Below, piece by piece: positions 23,590-35,545 of a stretch of 64,000 bases of DNA. The translations under genes and the position numbers were made by a program. The first letter of the stretch is position 1, and the number at the start of each line of letters is the position of its first letter. Under the pieces are notes generated by a model that saw only the letters and a program-made list of their open reading frames with translations, was not told the origin of the DNA and did not search any database. Origin of the DNA: Tenebrio molitor (lineage: Eukaryota > Arthropoda > Insecta > Coleoptera > Tenebrionidae). Where the stretch lies: positions 19,158,001 through 19,222,000 of the forward strand of contig NC_091050.1 in NCBI RefSeq assembly GCF_963966145.1. Reading direction: 5' to 3'.

Positions 23590-25200
23590 TATCATTCACA
23601 GTAGAAGGTCTTTTTGTGATTCGCCCAGTTGCCGACCTCCACTTCGTCTCGGTCTTCAGTCTCTGAGCTTAGCACAAGAAGACTCACTTCTACTCTTAAT
23701 GATATATTCTACTATTTTCTGTGCTACGGATAAACCCTCAATATGGATCAGTCTTGTTATATTATTATCAAAAATCTTGGCAAAATAGTAATTCTCTGCT
23801 TACTCCTCTGAAATAAACCTATCCTTTTATTCAATTTTGAGAGTGTCTCAAGCTTGAAGTAAACGTAGCATTCATAATAGTAACAGACGCACAAACCCTC
23901 TCGAATAATTGACCCAATTATAAACTAAAAACGTTCCTGCCGCGAAGGTGTCTGAATCGTGCTGAGCTTTAAGTGCTTTATTGAAAGAGTGGATACTGGT
24001 GGAGTGTTAATAGAACCCGATGATGACGACAGCTTCATCCTAAAAGTGGATTGCGCACCAGGCGTACAAACACAAACGAAGAAAATTCCCAGATACACGA
24101 AAACCTCTTAACAAACCCTCTTCGTTATGAAACAAAGCTTCCTCCGCGCTTAATCCTCTAATTCAACTCGGAACGAAAATTGTTATTATTTTAGAACATC
24201 GATCTGGAGCGATAACATCTAGAAATAACTTCAAATTGTTTCAATCAGCCTTTATATAGATGTGGAAATTTAATTAGGTTCGTTCGTTTCGGGACGTTTT
24301 AAAAGCTCCGACAAGTTTTTATGCAATTAATCTGATGACGCGAAGCTGCCAAGTGCACCACGCCAACGCTCCATCACCAATTATCTCTTTCAATGAAAAT
24401 CGTAACAGTATGTCCTGACGACCTTTCGGAACAAACTGTTTTGCCCACATCAGAGGTCAGAATGTCTTTGAAATTACACCAAATGACATATATTAAGAAC
24501 AAATGTCACAAATACTTCATTCAACTGACTTTCAAAGGTTGCCGTTATTAAAATCCACAACCGTAAATGTTTCGTTGGTAAACAGAATCGTGAAATGAAG
24601 ACTATTTACTATTGCATGTATCGGTCAGTTTTGCAAGTGTTGTCTGGCCTACAAAAATGTACTGTTTACCCACTAACAATTTACTCTTCACGGTTAAGTG
24701 AAATAATTCTATTTCAGAATATTTTAGGTAGAAAAACATATAACAAATTTTATGTGGAAGTTTCAAATTAAATATTGATGTTATTTCTAGCTCTAATAAA
24801 ACTGCTGGAGTAGAACTACGCTCCACAAAAACATGATAATGTTTTGTTCATTACTGCATGCTCTCATGTTTTATGAATTTACTTCGGGCACATAATAATC
24901 GCAACCAGGAAAAAATAAAAAGGAGGAAGAAATAAATAAAAACCGTCAAAATGTAGACAAAAAAAATATGAAAGTTTTTTTTTACTGATTATTTCCTTCA
25001 TGTGTCTAGCAACCAATTGCGTGACAAATATTGACCAATCAAGACGAGAAAACAAAAAATAACCCCATAAAATTTCTCTAAAATGCACACTGTGCAATAA
25101 TCCGATAAAAAATGTCGGTGCCTGATTTTTTTTTATTATTTTGAATATAAAGCATTGGAAATAATGCGTTTGTTTTCATTCTATTCAGGAAATAATCAGC
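23590..25200. other. No recognised feature
   Basis: No gene supported. About 24.0-24.4 kb is less AT-rich than average. Confidence 0.3.
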
Positions 25201-25202
25201 CG

Positions 25203-25425
25203 TATACCCCTCGAGCAAAATTTTAATATCGGCAATTTTTTTGCTAATGGACTCAAACATCCATAAATTATTCGGTCAGAAGACCAATTATTATCAAATA
25301 AAAGCCCTCGACTTCGTCTCGTGCTCTTATTAGATAATAATTGGTCTTCTGACCTCATTTATGTATGTTTTCGGTCATTAGCAAAAAAATTACCGATAAA
25401 AAATTTTGCACTTGGGATATAATAA
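25203..25425. repeat. Foldback element D, copy 1
   Basis: A nearly complete inverted repeat. The inner arms GGTCAGAAGACCAATTATTA and their complement flank a loop with CCTCGACTTCGTCTCG. The outer arms, with GCAATTTTTTTGCTAATG and TTTTGC near the tips, continue to the ends. About 100 bp per arm. Confidence 0.85.
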
Positions 25426-25661
25426 ACTAGGCAAAAATGAATAGGGAATTTTTGCATTTTTTATTTTTTTTTAAATGCAGTTTTAAATTTGTAATGAAAT
25501 ATGTTAGAAATATAAATATATACACATTAAATGTAATGTTTCAAGTACCTGTAACATTTAAAATTTATCCAGTGTTTAAGATTACGTAGGAGGATTGGGG
25601 CAATTATTTTGCTTTCCAAGAAAAATTGTGGAATTCCCTATTCATTTTGGCCTAATTTATG
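25422..25661. mobile_element. MITE, about 240 bp
   Basis: Inverted ends of about 28 bp: left ATAAACTAGGCAAAAATGAA; right, reverse complemented, ATAAATTAGGCCAAAATGAA, then TAGGGAATT in both. It abuts foldback D. A partial copy lies at 15563-15663. Confidence 0.75.
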
Positions 25662-26888
25662 TGAAAAAAAAAACTTGTTCAACGATTTTTTTTTTTTTTT
25701 ACTTTAATTGGTTCGTGTCACATCACATTGAGATCAAAAACGGGTAGCTTAAATACGCATTGTATGTTTTTAAAAATTGCATATCCAATGATGGTAAGCA
25801 CAGTGCTGTAATATTTTATCAGAAATGTTTACTTTTCTTCTAAAAGTGCAATTTTCTCGGCTTACCAGGTTTTATCCCTCCACCGTCTATAGGTAAGAAT
25901 AATTTTACACTTTAAGATAAATTCCCGTCTTATGCCTTGCACTTTATTACTTTCTCAATCAAATCGATATTCACATTTTATAGAGTTTCTGTTGGTTGGC
26001 GCCATCATAACTTCCAAATATAAGAGAAACTTCGGTGATTTTGTTTATTTACACTCTTTTGAAACATTTCTATTTCCTTTATCAATCCAAGCACGAACAC
26101 TGCATGTTTATTTCAAAATCAAATAAAACGGAACAACTCAACTGGTACAATCTCTAAATCACATTGCGAATTCTTTTGTAGTGAATTCTTTAACACTTTT
26201 ATTATGTTATTCACTATTAAATTGGAATAATTTGCGATACCAGCTACACATCAAACATACAAGTTGGCTCGTAGATTGATTCATACGCACTCTAATTTTT
26301 ACGCGAATGTCATTAATTGCCGAATGGGATCATAAAACTATAATTTGTGGCATTCGATGTTTTCTTTACCTCTGAAACAACATAACACAAACAACTTAAC
26401 AAGGTGCAGCTCGACAATTAACTTTCTAGTTGATGATAAATTCTCTGTAGGAATTAATCTAGGATCCGACTTTGGTTTTGCATGTGTAACAGAAATTTTC
26501 AACTGTGTAGCGTTATAAATTTTGTCATCAAACATTTAAGGCAAATATTAATTTCCATAATGTGCAAAATTTATGCAGTCTAGGTACTAAAACTAGATGA
26601 TTCAGGTTTCGCTACATGAATTATAAAAAAGATAATAACAGTTAATTAAGACTCAGTAATAAAATAATGAAATTACAAAAAACACAGACTTTTCACAGCA
26701 GCATAATTGTCATTTATTTTTCCTTAAAATATTTCTCACAAGAGTTGTAATTAGGAACACAATAAAGAAAAAGAATATTGCTTTCATCATTTATATTCCA
26801 GGAAAATTTCAGTAAGAATTCAGGATTGGCAAGGACTGCATTCTAAATAAACTTGAAAAAGTGATGCTCAGAACGGTTTCATTGTAAC

Positions 26889-27029
26889 GAGTTAAGACTA
26901 TAAAAATATCCTCGACTTCGTCTCGTGCTCTTATTTGCTAATAATTGGTCTGTTGACCTCATTTATGGATGTTTTCGTTTATTAGCAAAAAAATTTCCGA
27001 TAAAAAATTTTGCACTTGGGATATAATAC
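26889..27029 (+). repeat. Foldback element D, half copy
   Basis: Contains the loop (CCTCGACTTCGTCTCGTGCT) and only the right arm of the 25.2-kb foldback, ending TTTTGCACTTGGGATATAAT. The left arm is absent. Confidence 0.75.
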
Positions 27030-28265
27030 ATATGTGATAAATTACACACAACAAACCACCACGAGACCTTCAGATTAAACAGAATAGTGATTAATATCTT
27101 TAATAAGACATTTAAGCGCTGCAGGAACAAAACTTATGACCTTTTGATGGTTAAATTAGTGCGCACTTGGTTCTGAATCTGTTCATAATTTATTGAGCGT
27201 TCAGTGAGCCCGATTATTAGTAAATTTTTTCACGCCCCAGATGCCCCCAACACCAAAGAGCTTCAGTTTACTGTTAAACCATTCGTTATTACAATTCCTC
27301 TTTGTTTTGGGGAGTTAATTTTATGTTCGGATATAAAAAATTATCGATGGTTGAACGGCTACTCTCTGATGTTTCCGAGCACATTCTTGAAACAATTTTA
27401 ATGTTGAAACCTTGTTAGTATTTATTGAGGCGAACATAAACCATCTAAAGTGCTTCCAATAGCATATTTGAGCTTTTAGGTCAATTTTTTATGAATGTTC
27501 CAGCTGGGCAAATAAGCACTCTAATGAAAAATCTTCCTGGCATTAATGTACATTTTTCATTACATTGCTCGCCGTGTTATTGAAAAGTTCGAGACGCTAT
27601 TTTTAATGAACGGACGATTTATGTGTATCGGAAGGTGGAACAAAGTTAACGTCAAGTCAGCAGAAAAAATGTTGTCTAAGCGAGGTTGTATTAAATTTGT
27701 CCGTTACTGATAACAATATAAAGGCCTCACTAAATGAACATCCCTCTGACGTCAGTTTTTTAAGTGGTGACTCAGCTGAAAAGGTAGATTTGGCAATTTT
27801 TCTCAACGCCTTAAGACACAATCAAGACTATAAACCTTGTCGAATCAGCAGAAAACTAACAATCTATTGAATCGTAAACGTCGATATCAGAACCGCATTA
27901 TCATAATTCAGACAGGTCCGAGTGTTCTGTTTGGACATAAAGTGTAGAAAGATTGAGACAAGAGACAATACATAAAATAAATGTGTTGTTACCATTTTGT
28001 TGACCTCAGTATTTAATTTGAGGCGATCTAGAGAACTCCAACCTGAAAGTGTTTTAGTCGAGACTAAAAAGCGCGCCATGTTTCATTATCTCACAAGGAG
28101 GTCAGGCTACTGGAGACTTTCCTGAGCGTTTTCAGCCTCAATGGAAGATATAGGTTTGCTGAAGAATGAGTTCAGAACTCGGTTCAGAAGGAATGGGAAG
28201 TACGTACTAATGGGTAGTAATTAATGTGACTATCAGATTTATGGTATGGGAGAGAAAACCCTTTG
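27030..28265. other. No recognised feature
   Basis: No coding region or bounded repeat supported. Confidence 0.3.
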
Positions 28266-28372
28266 AAAAAAATCCACACCTGATTAGGATACCGTCGTGA
28301 GATTCGAACCCACGACCATATGAATGCAAAGTGAACGCGAAACCCGCTTGGCCACAGAGCTCTGTTTGATGT
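28080..28372 (-). mobile_element. tRNA-derived SINE
   Basis: On the minus strand, 28372-28280 contains an RNA polymerase III A-box-like TGGCCAAGCGG and, about 50 nt on, a B box GGTTCGAATCT inside a good T-arm stem. The would-be acceptor ends do not pair, so this is not a working tRNA gene. A non-tRNA body follows (with GGGTTTTCTCTCCCATACC, a feature I associate with insect SINE bodies), as in tRNA-headed SINEs. The 3' boundary near 28080 is a guess. Confidence 0.5.
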
Positions 28373-28398
28373 GGAATGGGACTGAATAGATATATAAT

Positions 28399-28536
28399 AA
28401 TAGTATATTATACACCAAAGTGAAGAAGTTCATGATTATAGCCAGAGCGCCAAGATTAGAGCCCGAGGCGTGCCGAGGATTCTAAGGCGCGAAGGCTATA
28501 AGAGACTTCTTCACCGTGGTTTATATAGGTACTATT
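28399..28536. repeat. Foldback hairpin with GC-rich apex
   Basis: Arms (left AATAGTATATTATACACCAA, right ending TTTATATAGGTACTATT) pair through GTGAAGAAGT and TATAGCC. The apex holds GAGCCCGAGGCGTGCCGAGG. Confidence 0.75.
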
Positions 28537-28971
28537 TTTTTCACTACTAGATACGTTAAAACCCTTTCTCATAATAATTATTAATCAAATTATTTTGTCC
28601 GATGCGACGATCCGAGTTCTCATTTTTCAACGCTTGCTATGAAAATCGTCTACATTAACCAATGAAATCAACGAAAATCTTACGTTGCTAGGTGACGGCT
28701 GTTCATTATTCACCTAGGTTAATAATGAAAATTATTATTAACCTTGGGAGAGAAATTCTACTTCTGGGGTCAGTTCGAGAGTCCATAATGAAGCCTTCTG
28801 AGACTAGTAGTGAAAAAAAATATGTAATAAACAAGTGTTATATTAAATCATCAATACGTTTTGGGCGCCGAGACCTGTTCCAATCAGTGAACAGGTCACT
28901 CAATACCTACGTCTTCCAACTATTACCGCGTTGGCATGATAATATTCAAATTGCTTTCTCCATTCGTCACT

Positions 28972-28988
28972 TAGGTAGGTAGGTAGGT
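28972..28988 (+). repeat. (TAGG)n microsatellite
   Basis: Four TAGG units plus a T. Confidence 0.85.
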
Positions 28989-29171
28989 CTTTTACAAAAT
29001 AAAATGTATCACAATTACATATTACTTCTTCCTGATTTTTATTTTTATTTTTCAAAAATTTGTTACCATATCACGTCTACCAAAAACCAAAAAACAAATT
29101 AAAGTGATGATATTTTACCTTTGGTGTCACCTGTGTGACTGATCGAGATGGAACTAATATCTTGCAAGATA

Positions 29172-29385
29172 CATGGTTATTAGAAATGATTGTAGTCGAA
29201 GCAGGCCATGTCCATGTTATGAAATTTTTGCCGCTTTCATGTGAACTGACAATTATTGTCGATGTCACTGTAATTTTTTTTAGGTGAACAGTGCGGTGTT
29301 GATTATTTTATTTTTTTTTTAATTAACGATTGAATCCAAAAGTATCGAGTTGTTTTGTACCCAATTTAACTCCTGTGTGTATAAA
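29172..29385 (+). mobile_element. MITE family B, copy B1 (right end not found)
   Basis: Shares TGATTGTAGTCGAAG, GGCCATGTCCATGTTAT, TTTTTGCCGCTTTCATGTGA and AATTAACGATTGAATCCA with copies at 58756-59066 and 61080-61316. The left end CATGGTTATTAGAAATGATT is a diverged form of CAGGGTTATTCTAAATGATT. Confidence 0.75.
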
Positions 29386-29389
29386 ATAA

Positions 29390-30775
29390 AAAATGTTGTA
29401 CATATAATATTTGTTATCAATTTTTCCACGAGTTGATTCATAAACTTTTTTGTTTACATTTTACAAATTATAGAAACATTAAATCATAAACATGAGTTTT
29501 AATCTGCAACCACAAATACCGATCCCCCTAGATAATATGCAACCAAAAATACTAACAATTCCTGCATCCTGCTAAAAATCTTAGCTATGTGATTCTACCT
29601 TTCGGAGATGCGCACGCACGCGCCTACCAGGAAAAAATAGACTTTAGAAAGCCGCAAGGCATGATATTTGAAAAACTGCAAACCAAGCAGTGATTCTGTT
29701 GAAACCTTAACTGATATTTTCCAGTCGAAAGGAATTCATTATGATCGAAGGAATATTACTGCCAAAAGAAAGATGTGCCATGTAATGAAAAGGAAACATG
29801 CCAAGTCCCATATGCAAAAGAATGTTGTAGACCGCCTCAGTAGATACATCGCAAGTTACACTTTACATCAAAGTTTTAATATTTTACTTCATTAATTCAT
29901 AATATAGACGATGAATAGCAATAATAAAAGAGAAGCTGCCAAGAAAATTTATTATTCAATGCTTGATCAATAAATTTATAGCGACAATTTTATGAGAAAG
30001 AGTTGGAATATTGCCAATAGACTATATACAAAAGGACTCCGCAGTGAATGGCAAATATTTTGTGGAGCTAATCATTCTGAATAAAACGAAAGAGAATTTG
30101 ACGACACTCAGACAATGCGCTATTTCATTCAGCCCAAGTTGCAAACAGGTTTCAACGAAATAAACTATCCACTTTACAGACCAGACCTAGAATGAAGAGA
30201 CTTGTTCGAATCAATCAAATAAGATCTTAAGTGTTTGACCGAAAATAAATATAGTCGACGAATACTTTGACGCTCTCGCATATTAATGAGGCGTATTATG
30301 AAATAGCAGAAAATGAAACAGTCCTGTTCATATTTACAACTAAGTAATAAATAGTTTCTAAAATCCAAATATGTAGTATATTATTCAACGAACGTGTGAC
30401 GGTAGCTACACTCACGACTAGTTACGAAATAGTCATTACACGCGAGTAGAATCCAATTCTTTTTCTGCGAAATAGAAATTGCATTATTCTCATTTTCAAA
30501 ATTCATTTATTACTCTGTTTTAATTAAAAACTAGTGAAATATGATATTTCAAAATAATTATGACATATTGCGTTGAATTATAGCTACTTGATAGTCTACA
30601 CTATGATTTGCAAATGCAATTTTGGGATTGATCACAATCCGTAATAAGCAATAAGTCATTAGATTCACGGCCGTAACTAATGAATGTCATTGCTGGACAG
30701 TTAGCACATAGACGTACAGTGAATATATCGTGCGTTTTTAAAGCGTAGATTAATTGGAGTATGTTGACAGCTAAC
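29390..30775. other. No recognised feature
   Basis: AT-rich; a 75-codon open frame at 29668-29895 has no recognisable features. Confidence 0.3.
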
Positions 30776-30779
30776 CTAA

Positions 30780-31040
30780 AATTGAAAGCCAAAAAAATCT
30801 TTCTTTTTTTCTCTCTTTGCAATGTTTTAAATTAAAAATAGAATAACTTAAGGATTCCTATTCTCGAAGCAAATATCTAAGGGCACTCTTTGCTGAAAAC
30901 AAACATGTTCAATCATGTCCCGATTAAAGATAAACAAATGTCTTTCGTGTCAAACAGCGAGAAATTCAAACTTTACACTGTTCTGAACGGTTTAATTTTT
31001 CCAACGCCTACTCAGCCCAGGATTTCATTTGAACGCGCAA
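30780..31040 (+). repeat. Interspersed repeat F, copy 1
   Basis: Shares CTTTGCAATGTTTTA-AATTAAAAATA near its left end with 52026-52052. Its right end (CAGCCCAGGATTTCATTTGA) matches, inverted, the left end of the repeat at 51888. Class unknown. Confidence 0.5.
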
Positions 31041-31048
31041 TATAAGTA

Positions 31049-31226
31049 CGGGGTCATTATAAATGTGCTGCAAGCTTTATAACATGAGTGAGACTAGCAT
31101 CGCCGATAGGTAGCGCTGCTGGCGGTAGTATAAATTTGTCTAACGTTGCGAAGCTAGCGGCACATCCCAAATTTGTGTGGGTTTTCAACGCCAACTGCGA
31201 TGGGACAATCATTTATAATGAACCTG
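31049..31226. mobile_element. Second copy of the 23356-23585 MITE, 178 bp
   Basis: Shares CTAACGTTGCGA, GCGGCACATCC, TTGTGTGGGTT and the right end TGGGACAATCATTTATAATG with the 23-kb copy. It lacks part of the left TIR. TA flanks both ends. It sits 38 bp downstream of DGK exon 2, inside the following intron. Confidence 0.78.
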
Positions 31227-31264
31227 TATAATGGGAGTAGAAAACATAGTATATTAAAACTTAC

Positions 31265-31375
31265 CTTTGTATCTTTGGCGTAGTATAATTTGCGTCCTTT
31301 CAACTTGAAATACCTTCTCCTCCATCTCTGAAACGACCATGTTTGTTTCAGCAAATATCCTTCCTTGATGGATGC
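31265..31375 (-). CDS. Diacylglycerol kinase eta/delta-type, exon 2 (PH domain start)
   Basis: A 111-nt (37-codon) phase-0 exon encoding IKEGYLLKQTWSFQRWRRR and then YFKLKGRKLYYAKDTK. This is the first two strands and the basic loop of the N-terminal PH domain of DGK eta/delta, which binds membrane phosphoinositides; the enzyme turns diacylglycerol into phosphatidic acid. The minus-strand acceptor (pyrimidine tract, TTTTTTCAG) ends at 31376, and the donor GTAAGT starts at 31264. The phase matches exon 1 at 53441-53584, and the order (ETEPA...RRLST, then KEG.L.K.TWSFQRWRRRYF) is that of insect DGK eta. No later PH, C1 or kinase exon was found to the left. Confidence 0.85.
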
Positions 31376-31754
31376 CTGAAAAAACATTTCTTTAATAAGT
31401 ACACATTCAATATTTATTACTGTGTTTACGAAAAACAATTATGTTTTTTAAAATGCTATGCCACTAACATTATATGTACATATATCTAATATAATTAATT
31501 ACAGTTTATGAATATAATCCATGTTCTACATGATGAAATATTTTCGGCTATAATGTAACTACTCTCGTGTCAAAAATAAATTACTCCCTAGAATTGGAAG
31601 GGAAATAACGTTTTTCATGTTGTGTGTAACTAGAATTTTCAAAAGTAATTTTGAATGCCTAAGGTTGGTTACTTTGAATTGAGAGATTAAATCCAAATAA
31701 ACATGCCGCCAGTAACCAAAATTGATTGTGAAACGAAAAATCATCTATCACTTT

Positions 31755-33553
31755 GTAGTGACCCAGTTTAAAATTTAAACTTAAGTTTCCGGTACCGCCA
31801 CAACAGCGCGCCAAATGTGGAGGTACTAGCGGCTAGACTGGGAACTACTAGCGGAAATATAGCGGGGAGAAAACGGGCTCGCGCGGGTGGTTGAAGGGGG
31901 TAGTTCACTTTTGTTTGGTTTTTCGAAACGAACAGACCTTGCGAAGAGCGATCCAATATTCCAAAAATCTGTAAGTTACATCTGAACCGATTACACTACC
32001 GTTCCGAGTAGATATTTTGTGTCCCCGTGAAGAATTCAACGTTTTTAATTCACCTGGGTAATTTCTCCCACTTTCGTTGTTTTTTTTTGTGTTTTGTTTT
32101 GGGGCCAGGACCACGTGGTAAGGGTATGTGGTAGATTTCATTTTGTTGAATGCTGTTGCTTTAAGAAGCGCCCATTCGTTAATTTTAAGCGTTATCTTTC
32201 TCCCGGGAGGTTCTTTTTTTTGTAATCTTGTAATTTCGGAAATTAGGAGCCGTCGTCCGAACCGCGAGCGTCCATTTTGTTTTCTTTTTTTTCTTCACTA
32301 ACATTTTACTTTAACGGCACTCGACCCGCCATCCTTTTTGTTTAACATTACCAGCGATTATTGTATTCGTGATTTATGTTGTTTACTGATATTTGAGCCA
32401 TTTAAAGTGGTTCTATTCTATTGTTATTTCACTTCACGTTTTGTTCTCTTTTATTTCCTCATTGTTTAATGTTGCGGTTTGTTTTGCTTATTTTATCATT
32501 GTTTAATGTTGCGCTCTGTGTTGCTAGATTTCGGAAAAGTTAAAGGTAAAATGTTGTAAGTACGATCACATGGGAGCTAGGTGACATTCAGGAGGTCGGG
32601 GGGGTTGTTTAGTCAAATTTCCGTGGGGGCGACGGTTATGTAGGACCGTATAACGGAGGTGGTACAAGTTCTGCTGTATGCGACTCTGAGAAGCTGATGT
32701 GAAGCCCCCGTCGCAGTTATAGGGATCTTGGGAGTTTGTCGGAAACGGTTGGTTGGGGAAGGTGGAACAAGTTCTGCTCTACGCGACTCTGAGAAGCTCA
32801 TCGTACAACCCCGAACGCTAATATCACTCGGAATTGGTCGGTACACAGTAGTCCGACACGCGATACCCCGAGTACCTATAAATGTCGCTGCTTTCAAGAC
32901 GACTCAGATTTTCTGAGTCCCCTCGCGGCCGAAAGTTTGTTACCTCCAGCTCTAAGTTCCCGTTGGCGTACTTTGACCGTGTAGTTCCGAGTTAAACATT
33001 GTTTTTGTCATTAATCGAATTGTAAAATATGAGTAATACCTGGGATACGGTTTTTGAAGAGGGTTTTTCATCCGTCCCTGTCTGTAATAACTGCCTTATA
33101 ATTTGTTTACTTGGTTTGCAAGCTTTAAACTGTCATTTGTCTGTCATGTGCCCGTTTTTCTGTTATTTTAAATATGGTTGCATTCATCTTGTCGTTTATC
33201 TTTGTGATGTACTCAACTAGTTAATTTCTTGTACTTCGTTAACCTTAATTTCTGTCTTTTGTATTCGTTTCAATTTCTTTTTCATCAAAGTTATTACAGG
33301 CATTTTTAATAAAAGGTATTTTGCGTCCCTCACATGTGTGTTTTATTTGCGGCACTCTTCCAACTGGAACCCTCACCGTTTGCATTCCGAACCTTTCCGC
33401 CAAAAGAAAATCACAACGTAGGGCTCCTCCGATTCGATGACGATCACGACCACCTTTGTTACCGTTTTGCGCAGGTTCAAATATTTGGCGGAAAAAGTAA
33501 TGTATTCAAATCATTACAACTTAGAGAGAAATTAGTCATTTGCAACTGTTACA
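31755..33553 (+). mobile_element. Candidate solo LTR or LTR-like insert
   Basis: A compositionally distinct block starting TGTAGTGACCC and ending CTGTTACA. On the plus strand it has a TATA box (TATAAAT, 32877) and about 430 bp later a polyadenylation signal (AATAAAA, 33308), the order expected in an LTR. Tandem direct repeats lie upstream of the TATA box: TCATTGTTTAATGTTGCG at 32459 and 32496, and a roughly 50-bp unit around ACAAGTTCTGCT at 32664 and 32767. No flanking duplication could be fixed, so the boundaries are approximate and the class is inferred. An unusual host promoter region is the alternative. Confidence 0.35.
32877..32883 (+). promoter_or_regulatory. TATA box of the LTR-like block
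   Basis: TATAAAT within CCTATAAATGTCGC, the clearest TATA box in the GC-rich block; a start site would be expected around 32905. Confidence 0.35.
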
Positions 33554-33702
33554 ATTAACTTGCTGCCTTACATTTTTGGGATATCTTTTGTTTCTCACCA
33601 GAAACCACATAGCCTCCAACCTGACCAAATTTATGGCAACCTAGTAACGAATATCCCTAAATCCTAGGGAGTAATTTATTTTTGACGCGAGAGTAGTGAT
33701 AT

Positions 33703-33818
33703 GATTATTATCGATGATATTATTTATGAGTGAAATTGAGCTGGAGATTTCACGAGTCCGAAGGACGAGTGAAATGTCCTGTTTCAATTTCACGAATTTA
33801 ATATCATCGATGATTAAT
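33703..33818. repeat. Foldback hairpin with CACGAG apex
   Basis: Arms ATTATTATCGATGATATTAT and (right) AATATCATCGATGATTAAT pair, continuing through GTGAAATTG. The apex reads TTTCACGAGTCCGAAGGACG followed by AGTGAAA, itself a palindrome. Confidence 0.8.
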
Positions 33819-33825
33819 ATATGTA

Positions 33826-34072
33826 CTGTCGCGAGCAAAAAATTCTGGTCGTCAATGTCATTTCAAAATTTGGTTAGATTGTCACAAATTAAAATTTTTT
33901 CCCTGCCTGATTACGCCCATGTCAACAAAGTGTCAAAAAAATGAGACAAAAATGGCAATTAAAGTCATACAATATGATGATAGGTCATGATATTTACGAC
34001 TGTTTTACAATGGAGCATTTTCTGTTGTATCAAAGCATGATTTTGACGACCAGTTTTTTTTGCTCGCGACAG
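33826..34072. mobile_element. MITE, 247 bp
   Basis: TIRs of about 33 bp begin CTGTCGCGAGCAAAAAA and continue to CTGGTCGTCAA with two mismatches; flanked by TA at both ends (33824-33825, 34073-34074). Non-coding. Confidence 0.82.
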
Positions 34073-34079
34073 TACATTT

Positions 34080-35545
34080 ACAAAGTCTATCATTCTAAGT
34101 CTAAAATAAAATGTAAAAAATCTGAAGAATATTCCATTAAAAAAAAACGCTGGCCAAAGTTCCTTTAACCCATGAACGTTATCTTCAGTTAAACTAGTAA
34201 AAGTAGTAAAAGACTTCAATTGTGTCTTCGGTTTAATGTCTCAAGAACTAATTAAAGTAAGTACAATTTTATTTAAAAAAACAGAAGAAATGACTGCTAT
34301 TTTTAATATTAGAGTAAGTTTAATCCGATCGAAAAGTGAAATTATGCAAACTGAATAAAACATTAGTTATTCTTTATTAAAAATCAAAAAGTTTTCGTAA
34401 TGAAACTCCTTCTGAATCTCACAAAAAAAACTACCGGAGTTTGTTTCACAGAAGAATGCTTTACTGATAAAAAAAAATCGAGAACCAAAGTTTGGCTGAA
34501 TTCTGTCTGCAATTTTTCGAATTCTTCTTGACTTTGTATAATTGGCGGGCGCCCCGATTGTTAAGACAAGAAATGGCGCTCTGTTTGAAGAGAACCGCGG
34601 TTTCATAATCCCAACTCTAACTTCACACCGGCTTAACCTTTGACATTTTCCTTTATGTACGAAGTTTCCCCAACAAAAACCTCTTCCATCTTTTCACTCC
34701 AATCCCTTCATAAAAAAACCGACTCTCTCTTTACTGTTATAATCTTTATAAACAACGCAGCCATCCTTCTTTAGGTGCGTTCATCCATCAAGCTAAAATT
34801 TAAGCGTTTGGTTTGGCACTTTTTATACAGTTTACCCCGTATCAATGCAACCGTGAACCGCGCCAACTCTACACCGGATTAATTTCATTTGAAGGAATTT
34901 CAGGGTTAAGGTCAAAGGTTACAGACGCGCACGGTTCACTCGAGATTTGTTAGGGAGTTTGTGCTGAAATGAATCATTTTTAACTTCGAAGCCGTCAAAA
35001 TGCTTTAAACAAACAACAACAGCGGTGCATAGCGGAAAATTGAAGCCCGTTGGTGATTTCCGTGGGGGCCCTGGGGCCACATGTTTTTTTGTTAGTGCAG
35101 TCCAATTTGTAAGAAAAACTCGTTTTTGTTTACCTGTAATAAATTGATTAGGCACTGATTTGGGTCTGAACGCCGAAACCGATGGAAAATAATGAAAGTC
35201 CAGTTTTTCGAAAAGCTTTCCATCCTGAAGTAATTATTTTCAGGTCCCTGTTATTATTCTTACCTTTTTGTTTTATAATAAAATCACTTATTTACTACAT
35301 TGTGTTGATGAGAATTAATTTTACAATTGCAAATGTGACGAAATGTCTATTTTGTTTAAAGCGAATTGACGTTTCCGTCTGTCTACGTCATTAAATATCA
35401 GCCTTACAATGCAATTTCCCCTAGTTTCTGCTACAAAGTAAAAAAACACCGCGTGTGGTAAATCGTTGTTCCCGCACTCCGAGGAAGGCTGTGAAAAACC
35501 GATTTTGAGGCAATGAATACAAAGTAATGGAGTAAAAATTCATTT
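34080..35545. other. No recognised feature
   Basis: No supported gene. It ends in an (AT)7 tract at 35549-35562 that supplied the TA target for the next transposon. Confidence 0.35.

Larger units (their letters stand above)
31558..33697. mobile_element. Probable MITE split by a GC-richer insert
   Basis: Inverted 34-bp ends: left (31558-31591) starts ACTACTCTCGTGTCAAAAAT and ends TTACTCCCTAG; right (33664-33697) is its complement with one difference. Similarity continues weakly inward. At 2.1 kb it is large for a MITE, but removing the LTR-like segment 31755-33553 leaves about 340 bp, a usual size. Two independent copies in opposite orientation cannot be excluded. Confidence 0.5.

Noticed and set aside
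23495..23788. 97-codon plus-strand open frame
   Set aside because: Its first part lies inside the right TIR of the 23356-23585 MITE and the remainder has no family resemblance.
28280..28372. Functional tRNA gene
   Set aside because: A and B boxes are good, but the acceptor stem does not pair and a SINE-like body follows.
31154..31264. Extension of DGK exon 2 beyond the donor
   Set aside because: The reading frame continues past GTAAGT into intron and the following MITE; similarity to PH domains ends exactly at the splice site.
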